Shown here: one piece after another, positions 12,458 through 20,173 of the stretch
Layout: each line of letters opens with the position of its first letter
Position numbering within the stretch: position 1 is the stretch's first letter
NCBI GenBank assembly: GCA_937959285.1
Contig: CALGAR010000066.1
Span: forward strand, 1 to 27,539
DNA: 27,539 bases
Origin: an uncultured Bryobacterales bacterium
Lineage (GTDB): Bacteria > Acidobacteriota > Terriglobia > Bryobacterales > Bryobacteraceae
Direction: 5' to 3'
Made by a program: the position numbers and the translations under genes
The notes under the pieces: generated by a model
The model's input: the letters and a program-made list of their open reading frames with translations, nothing else
What the model was told of the DNA's origin: nothing
Databases searched by the model: none

Positions 12458-12479
12458 AAAGCGGGCCCCGAAGGCCCGC
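12457..12479 (-). terminator. Rho-independent terminator of pnp
   Basis: On the minus strand, downstream of the pnp stop, GCGGGCC pairs with GGCCCGC around a TTCGG loop (stem arms 12461-12467 and 12473-12479) and is followed directly by TTTT (12457-12460). The element overlaps the last base of the convergent lipoprotein gene (TGA 12455-12457). On the plus strand the same stem lacks a T tract, so its main job is to end rpsO-pnp transcripts. It may also hinder read-through the other way. Confidence 0.85.
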
Positions 12480-12530
12480 ATCTGTCGTCAAGCTGCCGAG
12501 GTCCGGAGGCAGAAGTCTGCCCACGGAAAA

Positions 12531-14639
12531 CTAGGAGGTGGAAAGAGACTTCAGTTTCTCCCGCTGCTCCCGGAGCACTGCCTTACGGCTGAGCTTGATC
12601 TTGTTGCCTTCGAGCGCCAGCACCTTCACGAGAATCTGGTCGCCTTCCTTCAGCTCGTCCTTCACGTTCTTGATCCGGTTCTCTGAGATTTCGCTGATGT
12701 GCAGGAGACCGTCGGTGCCAGGGAAGATTTCGACGAAGGCGCCGAAATCGACGATGCGGACGACTTTGCCGAGGTAAGTCTTGCCGACCTCCGCTACGGC
12801 GGCGATGTCGGTGACCATCTGAATCGCGCGGTTTGCCGATTCGCTGTCCGCGGCGAAGATGTTCACCTTGCCGTCATCCTCGACATCGATTTTCACGCCG
12901 GTCGTGTCTACGATGTTGCGGATCACCTTGCCGCCGGGTCCGATCAGCTCTCGAATCTTGTCAACCGGGATGGTAAGCGTGTAGATGCGCGGCGCATGAG
13001 GCGACAGCTTCGCGCGAGGCTCGCGGATCGTCTCGAGCATCTTGTCGAGAATGAACAGGCGCGCCCGGCGGGCCTGCTCCAGGGCCTCCCGCATCAGTTC
13101 GGTGGTGACATTCGGGACCTTGATGTCCATCTGCAGGGCAGTGATGCCGTCCCGCGTACCGGCCACCTTGAAGTCCATGTCGCCGTAGTGGTCTTCGGCT
13201 CCGGCGATGTCTGTGAGGATGGCGTAGTCGTCGCCTTCTTTCACCAGTCCCATGGCGATACCGGCCACCGGGGCGGTGATGGGAACACCGGCGTCCATCA
13301 GAGAGAGCGTCGCTCCGCAGACACTCGCCATCGAGCTCGATCCGTTCGATTCAAGGATGTCGCTGACGACGCGCAGCGTATACGGGAACGTCTTCTCGTC
13401 GGGAATCACCGGCGCGATTGCCCGCTCCGCCAGAGCCCCGTGCCCGATTTCACGCCGCCCGGGACCTCGCATGAAGCCCACTTCGCCGACCGAGAACGGC
13501 GGGAAGTTGTAGTGCAGCATGAAGCGCTTTGAAAGCTCGTTCGGATCCAGGAGTTCGATCCTCTGTTCGTCCTCCTTCGTGCCGAGCGTGGTTGTAACCA
13601 GCGCCTGGGTCTCGCCTCTGGTAAACAGAGCGGAGCCGTGAGTACGAGGAAGCAGACCGACCTCGCAGGTGATGGGGCGAATCTCGTCGAAGGCCCGCCC
13701 GTCCGGGCGGCGGCGATCCTTCAGCATCTCATCGCGGAAGATGCGCTCTTTCAGCATGTCGAAGAGCTTGCCCGCTTCTTCGCGCAATTCTTCGCTGACG
13801 GATTCGACAGCCTGCTTCTTCAGCTCGGCAACCTTGTGGTAGCTCTCGAGCTTCTTGTACTTCTCCGTGTTGAGGGCGTCGCTGAGGGATTCGCGGTATT
13901 CCGCCGAAATCTTGTCGTACAGCTCCTGATTAATGGGCGGCGGCGTGAATTCCCACTTTGTCTTGCCGGCTTTCTGCACCAGCTCGCGGATGCCTGCGAT
14001 GATCTTCTTGCAGCACTGGTGGCCGTAGTCGATGGCGTCGACGGCCTCTGCTTCCGAGGCGCCATTGCCGCCGGCTTCCACCATCACAATACCGTCTTCG
14101 GTGCCCGCCACCACGATGTTCAGCTTGGAGTCTTTGACTTCCGCATAGGTGGGATTCGGCACAAGCTTCCCATTGAGCAGCGCGACGCGAACGCCGCCCA
14201 GAAGGTGGTGGAACGGGATGTCGGAAATTGCCAGAGCGGCAGCTGCCCCGACGATTGCCAGAATACCGGGATCGCGCTCCGGATCAGCCGAGAGCACCAT
14301 CGCGATGATCTGAGTCTCGTTGGCGAAGCCTTCCGGGAACAGAGGACGGATGGGTCGGTCAATCAGACGGCTCGTAAGAATTTCTTTTTCGGACGGGCGG
14401 CCTTCGCGCTTGATGAAGCCGCCGGGAAACCGTCCCGCGGCATAAGTGTACTCCCGGTAGTCCACAGTGAGCGGGAAGAAACTGACTCCCGGCTTAGGCT
14501 CCTCTGCAGCGCAAGCGGTCACCAGGACCACTGAGTCGCCGGAGCGAACGACAACAGCGCCGTTTGCCTGCTTTGCTATTTTTCCTGTTTCGAGAGTGAT
14601 CGTTAGACCGTCCAGGTCAACGTCTACGGTGTGAATCAT
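12531..14639 (-). CDS. pnp: Polynucleotide phosphorylase (polyribonucleotide nucleotidyltransferase)
   Basis: A 702-residue PNPase, the phosphorolytic 3'-5' exoribonuclease of the RNA degradosome. Two RNase PH domains (about 1-230 and 320-545) flank an all-helical domain. The second core has the catalytic block VAGTRDGITALQMDIK. A KH domain is at about 553-617 (IPVDKIRELIGPGGKVIRNI) and an S1 domain at about 618-690 (DFGAFVEIFPGTDGLLHISE). The ATG at 14639 is chosen because GGAGG (14646-14650 on the complement) lies 6 nt upstream and the product then begins MIHTVDVDLDG, as in homologues. A longer in-frame start at 14675 adds 12 atypical residues. It follows rpsO, the order common in bacteria, across a 291-bp gap with a strong hairpin that may mediate processing or autoregulation. 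Confidence 0.97.
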   Translation of the reverse strand: MIHTVDVDLDGLTITLETGKIAKQANGAVVVRSGDSVVLVTACAAEEPKPGVSFFPLTVDYREYTYAAGRFPGGFIKREGRPSEKEILTSRLIDRPIRPLFPEGFANETQIIAMVLSADPERDPGILAIVGAAAALAISDIPFHHLLGGVRVALLNGKLVPNPTYAEVKDSKLNIVVAGTEDGIVMVEAGGNGASEAEAVDAIDYGHQCCKKIIAGIRELVQKAGKTKWEFTPPPINQELYDKISAEYRESLSDALNTEKYKKLESYHKVAELKKQAVESVSEELREEAGKLFDMLKERIFRDEMLKDRRRPDGRAFDEIRPITCEVGLLPRTHGSALFTRGETQALVTTTLGTKEDEQRIELLDPNELSKRFMLHYNFPPFSVGEVGFMRGPGRREIGHGALAERAIAPVIPDEKTFPYTLRVVSDILESNGSSSMASVCGATLSLMDAGVPITAPVAGIAMGLVKEGDDYAILTDIAGAEDHYGDMDFKVAGTRDGITALQMDIKVPNVTTELMREALEQARRARLFILDKMLETIREPRAKLSPHAPRIYTLTIPVDKIRELIGPGGKVIRNIVDTTGVKIDVEDDGKVNIFAADSESANRAIQMVTDIAAVAEVGKTYLGKVVRIVDFGAFVEIFPGTDGLLHISEISENRIKNVKDELKEGDQILVKVLALEGNKIKLSRKAVLREQREKLKSLSTS

Positions 14640-14801
14640 GTCTTTCCTCCAATCGCGGCCAAGACGACATTCCATCCTGCTTGCGATTGCGCAGTATCAA
14701 CTTCTGGCCGTACCGGGCGACTTATTCCGCTGCCGGCGCGGCTTGGCCCGATCAAGGAGACTGGAGTGAATCGCGTGGGGATGCCGCTGCAGATCTGATG
14801 C

Positions 14802-14826
14802 CGGTGCAAGTAAGCAACTTGCACCG
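14802..14826 (-). promoter_or_regulatory. Perfect 10-bp hairpin in the rpsO-pnp intergenic leader
   Basis: CGGTGCAAGT (14802-14811) and ACTTGCACCG (14817-14826) form a perfect 10-bp stem around a 5-nt loop (TGCTT as read on the pnp strand). It lies about 160 nt upstream of the pnp ATG and is not followed by a T tract, so it is not a classical terminator. In enterobacteria the pnp leader contains a hairpin cut by RNase III through which PNPase represses itself. This element stands in the corresponding place, but the equivalence is inferred. Confidence 0.6.
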
Positions 14827-14896
14827 CACGGCGTCGCCGGCGGGTTTGAACCGGGGCGGTGTCCAGGAGTTCCCAGGGTAGGACGATGGACAACGT

Positions 14897-14910
14897 CGGG
14901 CTCTCGCCCG
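14897..14910 (-). other. Short GNRA-capped hairpin just after rpsO
   Basis: CGGGC (14897-14901) pairs with GCCCG (14906-14910). On the transcribed (minus) strand the loop is GAGA, a GNRA tetraloop. It lies about 20 nt beyond the rpsO stop and has no T tract, so it may protect the 3' end of processed rpsO mRNA or act as a weak attenuator. The stem is only 5 bp and could be chance in GC-rich DNA. Confidence 0.3.
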
Positions 14911-14930
14911 CTCGGAGTTCCAGCTTCAGC

Positions 14931-15200
14931 CTAGCGCCGGATACCCAGACTCTGGATGAGGTTCCGATACCTCTCCACGTCATGGGTCTTCAGGTAGTTC
15001 AAAAGACGGCGCCGCCGAGCTACCAAGCTCAACAAGCCCCGCCGGGAATGGTGATCTTTCCGATGCGTCTTAAAATGCTCAGTGAGCTGAGCAATCCGCG
15101 AACTCAGAATTGCAACCTGAACCTCTGGCGACCCCGTGTCAGTCTTATGTATACGGTACTTCGAGATCACCTGCCTTTTCACATCTGTCGCCAGCGCCAT
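14931..15200 (-). CDS. rpsO: 30S ribosomal protein S15
   Basis: An 89-residue protein of exactly the normal bacterial S15 length. It shows the family landmarks DTGSPEVQVA (about 21-30), the helix pair with LTEHFKTHRKDHHSRRGLL (about 39-57), and the tail RRRRLLNYLKTHDVERYRNL. S15 binds the central domain of 16S rRNA and often represses its own translation through its leader. It is first in the rpsO-pnp operon. The 216-bp gap upstream separates it from the divergent ccmC and holds a plausible promoter. GAGGAG lies 13 nt before the ATG, rather far for a standard ribosome site, which leaves room for leader structure. Confidence 0.97.
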   Translation of the reverse strand: MALATDVKRQVISKYRIHKTDTGSPEVQVAILSSRIAQLTEHFKTHRKDHHSRRGLLSLVARRRRLLNYLKTHDVERYRNLIQSLGIRR

Positions 15201-15257
15201 GCCAGACTAGATACTCCTCGTCTTACCTTAATCTCTCTTTCTTTCTATACCCCAAAT

Positions 15258-15287
15258 AGAATAGCAGAGTCTCCGGGCGGACTGCAA
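15258..15287 (-). promoter_or_regulatory. Possible promoter of rpsO-pnp
   Basis: On the minus strand TTGCAG (15282-15287) and TATTCT (15258-15263) are 18 nt apart, giving a start about 50 nt before the rpsO ATG and a purine-rich leader. It was assigned by similarity to sigma-70 elements only. The remaining 120 bp up to ccmC show nothing clear beyond a weak AGTCC/GGACT dyad at 15302-15318. Confidence 0.35.
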
Positions 15288-15416
15288 AGCAATAGCAAGG
15301 GAGTCCGTACCTAGGACTTCGTTTACGGGGCACTAAAAGGAACTCGTTTCTTCATAATGCCACATCCGTCAAGCGGAATGAAGGCGGGCAGGTTCGAGAA
15401 CCGCTAAACTGAAGCT

Positions 15417-16103
15417 ATGATCGCCTTTCGCCAGCAATTCATGATCGGTTGTGCGGCTATAGCCGCTGCGCTCCTCTCCTACAACTTGTACGTCATGTTG
15501 CTGCAGCTTCCGGATGAGGCGTTTCAGGGGGCGATCTTCCGCATCATCTTCTTCCACGTTCCTGCCGCATGGACAGCGTTCGTATGCGCTTTTGTTGCAC
15601 TGGCCGCCAGCGTTCTATATCTGGTCCGGCGCAACTTGCGCTACGACGACTTGGCCGTCGCGGCGACGGAAGTGGGGCTGGCCTTCGGGGCGGTGAACCT
15701 GATTACCGGCATGATCTGGGCGCGCATCATCTGGGGAATCTGGTGGACCTGGGATGCCCGCCTGACGTCGATGCTGATTCTGTGGCTGGCCTATGCCGGG
15801 TACATGATGCTACGCAAGGCGATCGAAGATCCGACGCAGCGCGCCCGGATTGCGGCGGTCCTCTCCATCTTCATCTTTGTGGATGTTCCGATCGTCGTTT
15901 TCTCCATCAAGTGGTGGCGTACGCAACACCCGCAGCCTGTGGTCTGGGGCGGCGGCAGCATGGATCCGGACTATTACCGGGTTCTGTTCCTAAACTGGAT
16001 TCCATTCCTGCTGATCGCCGTGGTGCTGGTCCTGATCCGGCTGCGCCAGGAGACCCAGCAGCGCGAGATCGACGCCATGCGCCGCATCGCCCACGCCTAC
16101 TAG
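15417..16103 (+). CDS. ccmC: Haem exporter / cytochrome c maturation protein CcmC
   Basis: A 228-residue, six-helix membrane protein of the CcmC family of haem-handling proteins. CcmC presents haem to the chaperone CcmE on the outer face of the inner membrane during cytochrome c maturation. The tryptophan-rich WWD signature WGIWWTWDARLTS is at 106-118. The two conserved external haem-ligand histidines are visible as His47 (FFHVP) and His171 (QHPQP), one on each side of the WWD loop. The other ccm genes are not adjacent: upstream is the divergent rpsO and downstream a convergent hydrolase. The ATG at 15417 has a weak ribosome site. The related CcsA would be longer, so CcmC is the better call. 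Confidence 0.9.
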   Translation: MIAFRQQFMIGCAAIAAALLSYNLYVMLLQLPDEAFQGAIFRIIFFHVPAAWTAFVCAFVALAASVLYLVRRNLRYDDLAVAATEVGLAFGAVNLITGMIWARIIWGIWWTWDARLTSMLILWLAYAGYMMLRKAIEDPTQRARIAAVLSIFIFVDVPIVVFSIKWWRTQHPQPVVWGGGSMDPDYYRVLFLNWIPFLLIAVVLVLIRLRQETQQREIDAMRRIAHAY

Positions 16104-16144
16104 CACGCGGCCGAGCCAGTTTTCCTGGAAGTCCGGCTGTTCTG

Positions 16145-17098
16145 TTATTTCCAGCGGCCAAGGCCGTCGATGATGATCCCCGTGAGGTCGGAGATCAACA
16201 GGAGCCCGGGATTGTCCGGCGAGTAGTCGGTCTTCGGCATATCGTCCACGGTGATTGCCAGGACGATCCGTCCTCCGGGCGTCTCGATAATCCCGACGTC
16301 GCTGCGCAGCCGGTCCAGCGAGCCGGACTTGCTCGCGACCCAGGCGTCAGGCAGGCGGCGGCCAATGCCGTCCTTGTACTGCTGGCGCTTCAAGACTTCG
16401 AGCATTTCCCTGGAAGCTGCCGGGCTCACCACTTCCCCTTTTGCCAGCTTTTCGAGCAGGATTCCCATTTCGCGAGGCGTGCTGACGCCAATGCCGAATC
16501 TGCGGTTGCTTTCCATCAGACCGGCCTTGCTGAAGCCCGTCGGGACCGGCTTCAGGTTGTTTCGGTCCCCGAGGACTTTTCGCAAAGACCGGGTCCGATG
16601 GAGCCCTAGCTTGTCCATTTCGGCGTTGACGAAATCCGCCGTGAAGCGGTCGAGCAGCAGGTTCGTTGCCGTGTTGTCGCTGACGACAATCATGAGGTTC
16701 ATCAGCCCGCGTAAGGGGAGTTTCGTGCCGCCGGGGAACTCGCGGATGACGCCGGAGCCTGAGACCTTATCCTCATCGCGAAGCGTCAGCATCTCATCCC
16801 AGCTCGCCTTACCCGCCTCGATTGCCGAGAATACGGCCACCATGATGGGGAGCTTGATGGTACTGGCTGTTCGCACCGGCTCATTGGCGCGCAGTTCGAA
16901 GCTCTTACCCGTATCGATATTCTTGGCAAAGAGGCTTACTGTGCCCTGAAAGGAGGCGACAGCGGAGCGGATCCGCTCCTCCATGAGTTTCGCCGGGTCG
17001 GCGGAAACCGCCTGCGGAGCGATCAGTCCGAGCCCGGGCCCTTTCGCAACAGCACAATGCGCGGCGAGTGCGAACAGGACGTAGAAGGAAGGCTTCAT
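16145..17098 (-). CDS. Class A beta-lactamase-fold serine hydrolase (secreted)
   Basis: A 317-residue exported protein with a Sec signal peptide (about 1-18, ending CAVA) and the three active-site motifs of class A beta-lactamases: Ser79-Thr-Ile-Lys82, Ser140-Asp-Asn142 and Lys257-Ser-Gly259. The fourth element, the omega-loop Glu166 in an ExxLN motif, is not where expected. The segment after SDN reads LGLHRTRSLRKVLGDRNNLK and then a stretch to STPREM. Glu196 in LMESN is the only acidic candidate near the right region. It may therefore be a penicillin-binding or D,D-peptidase-like relative, or a lactamase with an altered deacylation step. It stands alone, divergent from an aldo/keto reductase with about 100 bp between them and no ampR-like regulator beside it. 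Confidence 0.85.
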   Translation of the reverse strand: MKPSFYVLFALAAHCAVAKGPGLGLIAPQAVSADPAKLMEERIRSAVASFQGTVSLFAKNIDTGKSFELRANEPVRTASTIKLPIMVAVFSAIEAGKASWDEMLTLRDEDKVSGSGVIREFPGGTKLPLRGLMNLMIVVSDNTATNLLLDRFTADFVNAEMDKLGLHRTRSLRKVLGDRNNLKPVPTGFSKAGLMESNRRFGIGVSTPREMGILLEKLAKGEVVSPAASREMLEVLKRQQYKDGIGRRLPDAWVASKSGSLDRLRSDVGIIETPGGRIVLAITVDDMPKTDYSPDNPGLLLISDLTGIIIDGLGRWK

Positions 17099-17198
17099 TC
17101 TGCCATTCTAAGACCGCCCATAGGCAGCCCGCGTGTAACAACCAGACAGGGTGCGCAGACGCGGAGCGCCTGTCTTAATTGCTATCCTAAGCGCGAGT

Positions 17199-18029
17199 AT
17201 GGAATGGCGGCCGTTCGGGTGGACAGGTGAGCAGGTGGCAGTTGTGGGGCAGGGCACATGGAAGTTGCCGCGCGGCCGTCGGTCCGTTCAAGCTCTCCGC
17301 CTCGGGCTCGATCTCGGCATGACGCACGTCGATGCCGCCGAGATGTATGCCAATGAAGAAGTTGTTGGAGAGGCAATCGCGGGGCGGCGGAAGGAAGTCT
17401 TCCTGGCCAGCAAGGTGCTGCCGTCTCACGCTTCGCGCACGGGGACACGCAACGCGTGTGAGCAGAGCTTGCGCCGTCTCGGAACCGATCATCTGGACCT
17501 CTATCTTCTCCACTGGCGCGGAAGCATTCCGATTGAAGAGACAATGGCCGCGATGGAAGACCTCGTCGAGAGGGGACTGACCCGTTACATCGGTGTGAGC
17601 AATTTCGATGTGCACGAGCTCGAGGAAGCGCAGAGGGCCCTGACAAAGCAGAAGATCGTCTCGAACCAGGTACTCTATCACCTCGAAGACCGGGGCATCG
17701 AACGAAAGCTCATCCCCTACTGTGCAAAACACGGGATTGCTATTGTCGCTTACAGCCCGTTCGGCCACGACTCGTTTCCGGGGCCGCACACTCCCGGCGG
17801 CCGTCTTCTGAAGCAAATTGGAGCGCGATACGGCAAGACTCCGCATCAGGTCGCTTTGCGCTTCCTGACCCGCTACGACAACGTCTTCGTGATCCCGAAG
17901 GCAGCCAGGACCGAACACGTGATCGAAAACAGCGGGGGTGTGGGATGGCAGTTGTCGAAGGAGGATATTGCTCTGATCGATGAGGCCTTTCCCGCACCGG
18001 ACCACGATGTCCCGCTGGGCATGATTTAG
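17199..18029 (+). CDS. Aldo/keto reductase
   Basis: A 276-residue NADPH-dependent aldo/keto reductase with a TIM-barrel fold. The catalytic tetrad is complete: Asp45 and Tyr50 (VDAAEMYANE), Lys72 (LASKVLP) and His105 (YLLHWRGS). The cofactor-binding end carries VIPKAARTEHVIEN, as in family members. The ATG at 17199 is chosen because the product then begins MEWRPFGWTGEQV, the usual first strand. A GTG at 17151 would add 16 atypical residues. There is no signal peptide, so it is cytoplasmic. The gene is followed 24 nt later by a secreted propeller-like protein, possibly in one transcript. The substrate, an aldehyde or ketone, is not evident. Confidence 0.92.
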   Translation: MEWRPFGWTGEQVAVVGQGTWKLPRGRRSVQALRLGLDLGMTHVDAAEMYANEEVVGEAIAGRRKEVFLASKVLPSHASRTGTRNACEQSLRRLGTDHLDLYLLHWRGSIPIEETMAAMEDLVERGLTRYIGVSNFDVHELEEAQRALTKQKIVSNQVLYHLEDRGIERKLIPYCAKHGIAIVAYSPFGHDSFPGPHTPGGRLLKQIGARYGKTPHQVALRFLTRYDNVFVIPKAARTEHVIENSGGVGWQLSKEDIALIDEAFPAPDHDVPLGMI

Positions 18030-18053
18030 GAGGCGACTATTCCGATTCGGCGT

Positions 18054-18965
18054 ATGAAACTTCCTGGGCTCATTGTTTGCGTGCTCATCGCTGGTGTTCT
18101 GCTGATGCAGCCGCAGACAGCCACTCGCGCAGACGACAGTGAAGGCTACGCCCCGCCCGCGCGGATTGCGCTGCTCGATTCAAAGCAGGTGGACGAGAGC
18201 AGCGGGTTGGCCGCATCCCGAAGGAACCCCGGACTGTTTTGGACCCACAACGACGGCAATGACGGCCGGATCTTTCTATTCGATCGAAAAGGCGCGATCG
18301 CGGGCTCCTGGCGCCTGCCGCGTCTGCCGCTATGGGATATCGAGGATATGTCGCTAGGACCCTGTCAGGGGCGTCCCTGCCTCTATTTGGGAGACATTGG
18401 CGATAACAGACGGCAAAGAGAGGCGATCGCCGTCTACCGCGTTCCGGAACCGAAGCCCGGGGAAAATCTCGGCGCAGTGGAGACTTTCCGGCTGCGCTAC
18501 CCGGACGGGGCCCACGACGCCGAAGCGCTGCTTGTTCATCCGGTCACCGGCGATGTGTATATCGTCACGAAGGCCCGCGGCGAGGATTCGGAAACACTGG
18601 TCTTCAAAGCCAAAGCGCCGTTGAGACACGAAGGAGTCACAACCCTGCAAAGGGTTGCTTCGCTGCGGTTCCCCGACGAATCTGCAATCACGCTCATATT
18701 GGGACGGGTGACCGGAGGCGACATTTCCCCGGACGGAAGGCGGGTGATCTTGTGCGACTACTTCAGGGGATGGGAGTATCGATTGTCCGCGCGGGCGTCC
18801 TTTGATGAGATATGGAGCACGACGCCTGTGGCAGTGCCTCTCGGCGATCGGCGCCAGGGCGAAGGCGTCGCTTATAGTCTGGACAGCAAAGCGATCCTGG
18901 CGACCAGCGAGGGCTTACCCATGCCGCTGTGGGAAATCGTTCGCCGCGGGCATTCGGGGGAGTAG
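18054..18965 (+). CDS. Secreted beta-propeller-like protein of unknown function
   Basis: A 303-residue protein with a Sec signal peptide (about 1-26) and no membrane anchor after it. Repeated strand-turn motifs suggest a beta-propeller: THNDGN (64-69), WDIEDM (94-99), GDIGDN (113-118), YPDGAHDAEALLVHP, GDISPDGRRV and GEGVAYS. The acidic loops could bind metal. It resembles the loose group of phytase/esterase-like propeller proteins, but I cannot assign an activity. AGGAGG at 18028-18033 lies 20 nt upstream of the ATG, so the start is not strongly supported by its ribosome site, although the signal peptide supports it. It is convergent with the Gfo/Idh operon, with a hairpin between them. Confidence 0.75.
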   Translation: MKLPGLIVCVLIAGVLLMQPQTATRADDSEGYAPPARIALLDSKQVDESSGLAASRRNPGLFWTHNDGNDGRIFLFDRKGAIAGSWRLPRLPLWDIEDMSLGPCQGRPCLYLGDIGDNRRQREAIAVYRVPEPKPGENLGAVETFRLRYPDGAHDAEALLVHPVTGDVYIVTKARGEDSETLVFKAKAPLRHEGVTTLQRVASLRFPDESAITLILGRVTGGDISPDGRRVILCDYFRGWEYRLSARASFDEIWSTTPVAVPLGDRRQGEGVAYSLDSKAILATSEGLPMPLWEIVRRGHSGE

Positions 18966-18974
18966 GCGTCAGGC

Positions 18975-19003
18975 GGGAAGGCGGCGTTCTTCGCCGCCCT
19001 CCC
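18975..19003. terminator. Hairpin between convergent genes, probable bidirectional terminator
   Basis: GGCGGCG (18980-18986) pairs with CGCCGCC (18992-18998) around TTCTT. The stem continues as GGGA/TCCC after one A-C mismatch, about 11 bp in all. It fills the 47-bp gap between the propeller gene and the last gene of the minus-strand operon. Neither side has a T tract, so termination would rest on stem strength or on Rho. Confidence 0.55.
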
Positions 19004-19012
19004 CATGGGGTG

Positions 19013-20158
19013 CTACGCGGAATCCCACATCTCCTGCCAGGTCACCTCTCGCCGTTTTTCGCAAGCCATCCTGCCAAGGATTGCGGTGAGAGTGCTCTCG
19101 GCGGCGTCTTTCGCCATGCTAAAGGGCTTTTTATCAGCGATGCTCTTGAAAAAGGCCTCGACGGCGTCGTTGGTGATCTCCCGTTTTGACTCCGTCTTGA
19201 CCCAGTCACGCTTGCCAGCCTCGAACACGCTCAGATAGTTCCTGGAGGTTTCCAGCGCTCCGAGAGTGCCAATGAACTGCTCCTTGACATCCCAGTAAGG
19301 ACTCGGGGGCAGTTGCGTGCCGAGCAGCCAGCCCTTCAGGCCGTTCGGATACTCGTAGATCACGTTCGCGTGATCGGTGTTATCGCCCCATTTCCGGGCC
19401 TTTCGGCCTCCCTCGCCGGTCGCTTTCAACGGGTGCGCCTGCGCAAACCAGTTCAACACGTCGAGACCGTGGCAGTCCTGCTCAACGATGAAGTCGCCGG
19501 AGGTTTCCTTGAAATGATGCCAGAGCCGGTTTTTCTTGTGCTCCTCTGGCATCGGAGGCGGCGTAAACGGCCGGAAGGCGTTGCCGCCCCAGATCCAGTA
19601 GCTGAGCATAAGATTCAGCTCCCCGATCTGGCCCGTGCGCAGCATGTTCTCCGCCTTCAGATACTCGGGACTAAAGCGCTGCTGGTAGCCGAAGGCGATC
19701 GTCTTGGATTTGTCTGCCCGTTCGGCGGCCCGCATCAGGCGCTTCACGCCCGCCACATCCGCGCCCGCCGGCTTTTCGCAGTAGATGTGTTTCCTGGCGT
19801 TGACCGCAGCCTCAAAATGCTCGGGGTGCAGATAGACGGGTGTGGCGATCAGCACGGCATCAATGTCGGTCTGCGCCAGCAGTTCCTTATAGTCCTTGTA
19901 CGCCTTCACCTTGTCCGCGCCGGGGATCTGCGTCTTCGCCAGATCAATTCGATCCGGGTACAGGTCACAGATCGCACCGAGGCGGGCTTGCGGGACCTTG
20001 GTCATCAACGTGCCGACATAGCGCCCGCGTCCTCCAGTCCCGATAATGCCAAAAGAGATGGCGGAATTCGCCTGCGAGCCAAACACCGTCTGGGGTTTCA
20101 GTATCAAAAGATTAGCGGCGGCGCCCGCCAGAGCTCCCCGCCTTGTCACATCCGCCAT
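19013..20158 (-). CDS. Tat-exported Gfo/Idh/MocA family oxidoreductase
   Basis: A 381-residue oxidoreductase of the Gfo/Idh/MocA family with a twin-arginine signal (VTRRGALAGAAANLLIL, residues 4-20), so it should be folded with cofactor in the cytoplasm and exported. The Rossmann fold begins SFGIIGTGGRGRYVG (35-49). The conserved substrate/cofactor motif Glu128-Lys-Pro130 and the later helix with EQDCHGLDVLNW are present. Family members oxidise or reduce a sugar hydroxyl using tightly bound NAD(P). It is the last gene of the operon, 15 nt after the cytoplasmic paralogue, with a good ribosome site (GAAGGAG, 7 nt spacing). With DUF1080 and the TIM-barrel enzyme it suggests periplasmic sugar oxidation. 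The substrate is unknown. Confidence 0.9.
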   Translation of the reverse strand: MADVTRRGALAGAAANLLILKPQTVFGSQANSAISFGIIGTGGRGRYVGTLMTKVPQARLGAICDLYPDRIDLAKTQIPGADKVKAYKDYKELLAQTDIDAVLIATPVYLHPEHFEAAVNARKHIYCEKPAGADVAGVKRLMRAAERADKSKTIAFGYQQRFSPEYLKAENMLRTGQIGELNLMLSYWIWGGNAFRPFTPPPMPEEHKKNRLWHHFKETSGDFIVEQDCHGLDVLNWFAQAHPLKATGEGGRKARKWGDNTDHANVIYEYPNGLKGWLLGTQLPPSPYWDVKEQFIGTLGALETSRNYLSVFEAGKRDWVKTESKREITNDAVEAFFKSIADKKPFSMAKDAAESTLTAILGRMACEKRREVTWQEMWDSA

Positions 20159-20173
20159 AAGTCTTCTCCTTCG

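Noticed and set aside
14640..14675. A 12-residue longer start for PNPase
   Set aside because: The ATG at 14639 has a GGAGG site at ideal spacing and gives the usual PNPase N-terminus.
14846..14866. GGTTCAAACC on the minus strand resembling a tRNA T arm
   Set aside because: The flanking bases do not form the T stem, and no anticodon, D or acceptor arm could be folded around it.
14636..14983. A 115-codon minus-strand open frame across the rpsO-pnp gap
   Set aside because: It starts inside rpsO in another frame, its sequence is arginine-rich with no family pattern, and it runs through the hairpins that better explain the region.
15390..15403. GGTTCGAGAACC before ccmC resembling a T loop
   Set aside because: It is an isolated dyad with no surrounding tRNA arms. 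The stem bases outside it do not pair.
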